A stretch of DNA of 10,107 bases. It comes from Buchnera aphidicola (Lipaphis pseudobrassicae) (GTDB lineage: Bacteria > Pseudomonadota > Gammaproteobacteria > Enterobacterales > Enterobacteriaceae). Both the position numbers and the translations under genes were made by a program. The DNA is taken from assembly GCF_005081185.1 (NCBI RefSeq), contig NZ_CP034870.1:600995-611101 (forward strand). The letters run 5' to 3'. How positions within the stretch are numbered: the stretch's first letter is position 1; the number at the start of each line of letters is the position of its first letter. The notes beneath the pieces are model-generated. The model ran no database searches. It worked only from the letters and a program-made list of their open reading frames with translations, and was not told the origin of the DNA. Positions 7,256 through 10,107 of the stretch are shown here, piece by piece.

Positions 7256-8905
7256 TTAACTTATAAAAGATTTATAAAACGTTATTAATCCTTGAGTAGA
7301 AGAATCATAACACTTTTGTGTTGTATTGCTATTTAAATAATTATAAATATTTTGAGATAATTTTTTTCCTATCTCTACACCCCATTGATCAAAACTAAAA
7401 ATATTTAATATATAACCTTGAACAAAAATTTTATGCTCGTATAAAGCAATCAACGAACCTAAATTATAAGGATTTATTTTTCGAATTAAGATTGAATTTG
7501 TCGGTTGGTTTCCGTAACATATTTTAAAAGGAGACATGCTATCTATACTATAATCATTTTGTGTAGACAGATTTAACTCAGATGATAAAATATCATAAGA
7601 ATTACCAAAAGCTAGTGCTTTTGTTTGAGCAAAAAAATTAGAAATTAATTTTAAATGATGATCATCAAAATCATTATGTGAAAACACTGAAGCAATAAAA
7701 TCACAAGGAATTAATTTAGTCCCTTGATGTATTAATTGATAAAATGCATGTTGACCGTTTGTTCCAGGTTCACCCCAAATAATGGGACCAGTTTGATAAG
7801 ATATTTTCTGTCCCATTCTATTAACTGATTTACCATTAGATTCCATATTAGCCTGCTGAAGATATGCAGAAAAACGATGCATATTCTGATCGTATGGCAA
7901 GATAGATTCTGTTTCACAATTAAAAAAATTGCTATACCAAATACTAATTAAAGCTAACAATATTGGAATATTTTTATTATTATCAGTATAATAAAAATGA
8001 TTATCCATAGCATGAGCACCATCTAAAAATTTTTTAAAGTTATCAAATCCAATGGATAAAACAATTGATAATCCAGCTGAAGACCATAATGAAAAACGTC
8101 CTCCTACCCAATCCCAGAATTTAAAAATATTGTTAATATCAATTTCAAAATCCAAAGCATTTTGTACATTAGCTGATAAAGCAAAAAAATGTTTTTTTAA
8201 CATACTTTTATCTTTTACAAAATTTAAAAACCATTTTTTCGCAGTATAAGCATTTGTTATTGTTTCATCTGTTGTAAACGTTTTAGAAGCGATTAAAAAA
8301 ATTGTTTGTTCAGGATTTATTTTTTTTAACACCTCATTAATATGTGTTGCATCTATATTTGAAACAAAATGCATATTTAAATGATTTTTATAAGGTCGTA
8401 ATGCTTCAGTAACCATATATGGTCCTAAATCAGATCCCCCTATTCCGATATTCACAACATCAGAAATAGTTTTTCCAGTATAACCTTTCCATATTCCATT
8501 AATAACAAGTTTTGAAAAATCTTTCATTTTTTCAAGTTCTCTATTAACTTCTAACATAATATTACGATTATTTACCATAATAGGATTATTAGTTCTATTA
8601 CGAAGCGCTATATGTAATACAGGTCGATTTTCTGTCTGATTAATTTTGAAACCAGAAAACATTAATTTTATAGCAGATTTAACATTAGTTTCTTCAGCTA
8701 AATTTAATAAATGCATTAATGTATTTTCATTGATACGGTTTTTTGAAAAATCGATTAACATTTCATCTTCAAATACAATCGAAAATTCTTTAAATCTATT
8801 GGGATTCTTTAAAAAAAAATCTTTTAAATGAATGTCTTTTATTTTTTTGAAATGATTATTTAATTTTTGATAAGATTGGGTTTTATTAAAATTGATATTT
8901 TTCAT
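7256..8905 (-). CDS. pgi: Glucose-6-phosphate isomerase
   Basis: Pgi interconverts glucose 6-phosphate and fructose 6-phosphate in the cytoplasm, the second step of glycolysis. From ATG 8905 the product is 549 residues, exactly the E. coli length, and begins [10 protein letters not shown] against E. coli MKNINPTQTA. Long stretches are nearly identical to E. coli: [33 protein letters not shown], and [19 protein letters not shown]. The catalytic Glu355 (in NMESNGK), His386 (in GTNGQHAF) and Lys514 (in [12 protein letters not shown]) all sit at the E. coli positions. The frame extends upstream to TTG 8930-8932, and a second ATG lies at 8908, directly before 8905; AAGGGA at 8916-8921 is 7 or 10 bases from these two ATGs, so either may be used and TTG is unlikely. 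It transcribes away from orn. mtlA lies 177 bases downstream on the same strand. Confidence 0.97.
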   Translation of the reverse strand: MKNINFNKTQSYQKLNNHFKKIKDIHLKDFFLKNPNRFKEFSIVFEDEMLIDFSKNRINENTLMHLLNLAEETNVKSAIKLMFSGFKINQTENRPVLHIALRNRTNNPIMVNNRNIMLEVNRELEKMKDFSKLVINGIWKGYTGKTISDVVNIGIGGSDLGPYMVTEALRPYKNHLNMHFVSNIDATHINEVLKKINPEQTIFLIASKTFTTDETITNAYTAKKWFLNFVKDKSMLKKHFFALSANVQNALDFEIDINNIFKFWDWVGGRFSLWSSAGLSIVLSIGFDNFKKFLDGAHAMDNHFYYTDNNKNIPILLALISIWYSNFFNCETESILPYDQNMHRFSAYLQQANMESNGKSVNRMGQKISYQTGPIIWGEPGTNGQHAFYQLIHQGTKLIPCDFIASVFSHNDFDDHHLKLISNFFAQTKALAFGNSYDILSSELNLSTQNDYSIDSMSPFKICYGNQPTNSILIRKINPYNLGSLIALYEHKIFVQGYILNIFSFDQWGVEIGKKLSQNIYNYLNSNTTQKCYDSSTQGLITFYKSFIS

Positions 8906-8915
8906 CATAAAATTT

Positions 8916-8921
8916 TCCCTT
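8916..8921 (-). promoter_or_regulatory. Shine-Dalgarno sequence of pgi
   Basis: AAGGGA on the minus strand, 7 bases before ATG 8908 and 10 before ATG 8905. It is the clearest ribosome binding site in the window and rules out the upstream TTG, which lies beyond it. Confidence 0.7.
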
Positions 8922-8961
8922 AATTGTTTCAAAATCTGATTTATACAAATAAAATACTATT

Positions 8962-8991
8962 ATTAAAGATAAATATAAAAAGTTTATTCAA
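8962..8991 (-). promoter_or_regulatory. Candidate sigma-70 promoter of pgi
   Basis: On the minus strand TTGAAT (8991-8986) and TTTAAT (8967-8962) are 18 bases apart, matching the -35 consensus at 4 of 6 and the -10 at 5 of 6. Transcription would begin near 8955, about 50 bases before the start codon. In DNA this AT-rich such matches arise often by chance. Confidence 0.3.
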
Positions 8992-9147
8992 TACTATTTT
9001 CTTTATTATGAAAAAAGATTTTTTACTTTTAGAAATATATTTTTTAAACTAGTTAGAAGTATATTTTTAAAAATATTTGTATAATTTATTTATTTTATAA
9101 TTTAACAATTCTATTTTATAATAACATTTGAATAACATATAAAAAAT

Positions 9148-9693
9148 ATGAAAATCAATAAAAAAAATCTTATTTGGATTGATTTAGAAATGACCGGTCT
9201 TGATCCTAAAACACATCGTATTATTGAAATTGCTACTTTGATTACAGATGATCAACTAAATATTGTTTCAGAAGGACCAGTAATTTCTATATATCAAAAA
9301 AATAAATATATTTCATTAATGGATAAGTGGAATACTACAACTCATCAAAAAAGTGGATTAATAAAACGTGTTAAAAAAAGTTTATATAATGAAAACCAAG
9401 CAGAAATTGAAACATTGCTTTTTTTAAAAAAATGGGTTCCTATTAAAACATCTCCAATGTGTGGAAATAGCATTTCTCAAGATCGAAGATTCTTATTTAA
9501 ATATATGCCGAAATTAGAAAATTATTTTCATTATAGAAATATAGATGTTAGTTCTATAAAAGAACTAATTCATCGTTGGTATAATAATGTATATGATCAT
9601 TTAAAAAAACGTAATCATACAGCGCTAGAAGATGTTCGTGAATCTGTTATGGAGTTAAAGTTTTATAAAGAAAATTTTTTTAAATTTGAATAA
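9148..9693 (+). CDS. orn: Oligoribonuclease Orn
   Basis: Orn is a 3'-to-5' exoribonuclease of the DEDDh family that finishes RNA decay by degrading very short oligoribonucleotides (chiefly dinucleotides) to mononucleotides; it works as a homodimer in the cytoplasm. The 181 residues equal the E. coli length. The four acidic metal ligands and the catalytic His are present: Asp12 and Glu14 in WIDLEMTGLDP, Asp112 in GNSISQDRRFLFKYMP, and His157 with Asp162 in HTALEDVRESV. FHYRNIDVSSIKEL also matches the E. coli block closely. The start MKINKKNLIWIDLEM aligns with E. coli MSANENNLIWIDLEM without gaps. No SD is visible, so initiation may rely on an A/U-rich leader. It is followed by tRNA-Gly after 85 bases, the same order as orn-glyV in E. 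coli. Confidence 0.97.
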   Translation: MKINKKNLIWIDLEMTGLDPKTHRIIEIATLITDDQLNIVSEGPVISIYQKNKYISLMDKWNTTTHQKSGLIKRVKKSLYNENQAEIETLLFLKKWVPIKTSPMCGNSISQDRRFLFKYMPKLENYFHYRNIDVSSIKELIHRWYNNVYDHLKKRNHTALEDVRESVMELKFYKENFFKFE

Positions 9694-9711
9694 AATTTAT
9701 TTAAAGAAAAC

Positions 9712-9740
9712 TTGAAAAATTTATTTTATAGATATAAAAT
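9712..9740 (+). promoter_or_regulatory. Candidate promoter of tRNA-Gly
   Basis: TTGAAA (9712-9717) and TAAAAT (9735-9740) are separated by 17 bases, each matching the sigma-70 consensus at 5 of 6. The start would be near 9747, leaving a leader of about 30 bases before the mature tRNA 5' end. The -10 lies within the right arm of the inverted repeat at 9716-9747, so one element could serve both as orn 3' structure and tRNA promoter. Chance is possible in such DNA. Confidence 0.4.
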
Positions 9741-9747
9741 AAATTTT
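9716..9747. repeat. 15-bp perfect inverted repeat between orn and tRNA-Gly
   Basis: AAAATTTATTTTATA (9716-9730) and its exact inverted copy (9733-9747) flank a two-base GA centre; as a hairpin this is about 14 bp with a 4-base loop. The arms contain only A and T. It starts 23 bases after the orn stop and ends 31 bases before the tRNA. It could end or protect the orn mRNA, or act as a processing site, but there is no clean U-tract beyond the ATTTT at the end of the arm. Confidence 0.7.
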
Positions 9748-9778
9748 ATCATATCTTGTTTAAAAATTTAAAAAAATT

Positions 9779-9854
9779 GCGGGAATAGCTCAGTTGGTAG
9801 AGCACAACCTTGCCAAGGTTGGGGTCGCGAGTTCAAGTCTCGTTTCCCGCTCCA
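9779..9854 (+). tRNA. tRNA-Gly, anticodon GCC
   Basis: A complete 76-base cloverleaf with encoded CCA end. The acceptor stem pairs GCGGGAA with TTCCCGC, followed by discriminator T and CCA. The D arm contains AGCTCAGTTGGTAGAGC, the anticodon stem ACAACC/GGTTG-type pairing closes the loop TTGCCAA with anticodon GCC at 9812-9814, and the T arm contains GTTCAAG. It reads GGC and GGU glycine codons. E. coli has three copies (glyV, glyX, glyY) after orn; one is seen here. It stands out as the only GC-rich stretch of the window, as expected for a structured RNA in an AT-rich genome. Confidence 0.98.
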
Positions 9855-9959
9855 TTCTAGTTTAGTTATTAAAAATAGTTATCAACAATGTAATTATAAT
9901 AATTTTTCTGAAAAATAAATAAAAAATTAAATTAATAAAATTTAAAGGAAAATATATAT
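9855..9959. other. Spacer after tRNA-Gly
   Basis: This 105-base spacer has no gene and no evident terminator hairpin, so the tRNA transcript may continue into the next gene. A TATAAT occurs at 9895-9900 without a good -35. AGGA at 9946-9949 is 10 bases before the ATG at 9960 and is a plausible ribosome binding site for the downstream frame. Confidence 0.5.
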
Positions 9960-10107
9960 ATGATTTTTTATTCATCTTATAAATGGATAATATTTTTTCT
10001 TTTTTCGTTCGCTTTTCAAATTCAAATAAATTATTATAAATATATAAAAAAAAATATTTTATTGAAAAAAATGTATTTATTTCAGATAATTTATCTATTT
10101 TAAAATA
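9960..10107 (+). CDS. Start of an unidentified gene (AmiB- or TsaE-like position), frame-broken at A9
   Basis: From ATG 9960, preceded by AGGA (9946-9949), the frame gives a hydrophobic N-terminus, MIFYSSYKWIIFFLFSFAFQ, resembling a signal peptide, then runs through an A9 tract (10046-10054) and stops at TAA 10101-10103 after 47 codons. In the +2 frame, open from 10040 to the window edge, the peptide YFIEKNVFISDNLSILK looks like ordinary coding sequence. Adding one A to the tract would join the two. In E. coli tsaE and amiB lie immediately upstream of mutL; the signal-like N-terminus fits the amidase AmiB, whereas VFISDNLSILK vaguely resembles the opening of TsaE. Neither domain is inside the window, so the identity is open. 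The gene continues past the right edge. Confidence 0.4.
10046..10054 (+). other. A9 tract breaking the frame of the rightmost gene
   Basis: Nine consecutive A residues lie 29 codons into the frame from 9960. With nine A the frame ends 16 codons later; with ten (or seven) it passes into the open frame that leaves the window. The pattern is the same as in miaA: one A short of continuity on the coding strand. Confidence 0.6.

Larger units (their letters stand above)
8909..9147. other. Divergent intergenic region pgi/orn
   Basis: This 239-base region separates two divergently read genes and must hold promoters for both. No gene is visible. Toward orn there are three exact TATAAT hexamers on the plus strand (9080-9085, 9096-9101 and 9117-9122), none with a good TTGACA-like partner at 15-19 bases. 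The last would put the transcription start roughly 20 bases before the orn ATG. No Shine-Dalgarno sequence precedes orn. Confidence 0.5.

Noticed and set aside
7732..7917. 61-codon minus-strand frame inside pgi
   Set aside because: Out-of-frame shadow of the highly conserved Pgi active-site region, with no independent start signal.
8052..8249. Plus-strand frame inside pgi (and a similar one at 8646-8831)
   Set aside because: Antisense to intact Pgi; no ribosome binding site and no recognisable protein.
8903..8932. TTG start at 8932 for pgi
   Set aside because: The Shine-Dalgarno AAGGGA (8916-8921) lies downstream of it, and ATG 8905 restores the 549-residue family length.
9960..10103. A complete 47-residue small membrane protein
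   Set aside because: The stop arises only because of the A9 tract; the adjoining frame is open and coding-like to the window edge, so a broken longer gene is more likely.
1..10107. CRISPR arrays, insertion sequences, prophage or defence systems
   Set aside because: No spaced direct repeats, transposase, integrase or toxin-antitoxin type frames were seen; every long frame is a core metabolic or housekeeping gene.

Overview
The window is from a very AT-rich, reduced gammaproteobacterial genome. Every gene is the closest kind of match to an Escherichia coli-type protein, but spacers, third codon positions and linkers have drifted to A/T. Gene content and order (hflK, miaA, mutL, mtlD, mtlA, pgi, orn, tRNA-Gly) point strongly to Buchnera aphidicola, the obligate endosymbiont of aphids. 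That assignment rests on recalled gene order and protein resemblance; no database search was run.

Layout: on the minus strand, read from right to left, are pgi (8905-7256), mtlA (7078-5156), mtlD (5101-3932), mutL (3864-2185), miaA (2150 or 2188 to 1242) and the first 365 codons of hflK (1095 to beyond base 1). On the plus strand are orn (9148-9693), tRNA-Gly(GCC) (9779-9854) and the first bases of a further gene (9960 onward) that runs off the right edge. The 239-base gap between pgi and orn is the only divergent promoter region. No gene-free stretch exceeds 300 bases.

How the genes work together: MtlA imports mannitol as mannitol-1-phosphate, MtlD oxidises it to fructose-6-phosphate, and Pgi interconverts fructose-6-phosphate and glucose-6-phosphate, so three neighbouring genes form one sugar-entry route. 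mutL-miaA-hflK is a shrunken form of the enterobacterial amiB-mutL-miaA-hfq-hflX-hflK-hflC superoperon; hfq and hflX are absent from the miaA-hflK gap. orn followed by tRNA-Gly also keeps the enterobacterial order, with one glycine tRNA here.

No new system is visible. The main points worth a second look are two reading frames broken at poly(A) tracts: A10 near the start of miaA and A9 near the start of the rightmost gene. Each would be restored by one added A, which fits the transcriptional slippage reported for Buchnera, but sequencing error or real gene decay are alternatives. A 15-bp perfect inverted repeat overlaps a plausible promoter just before tRNA-Gly.
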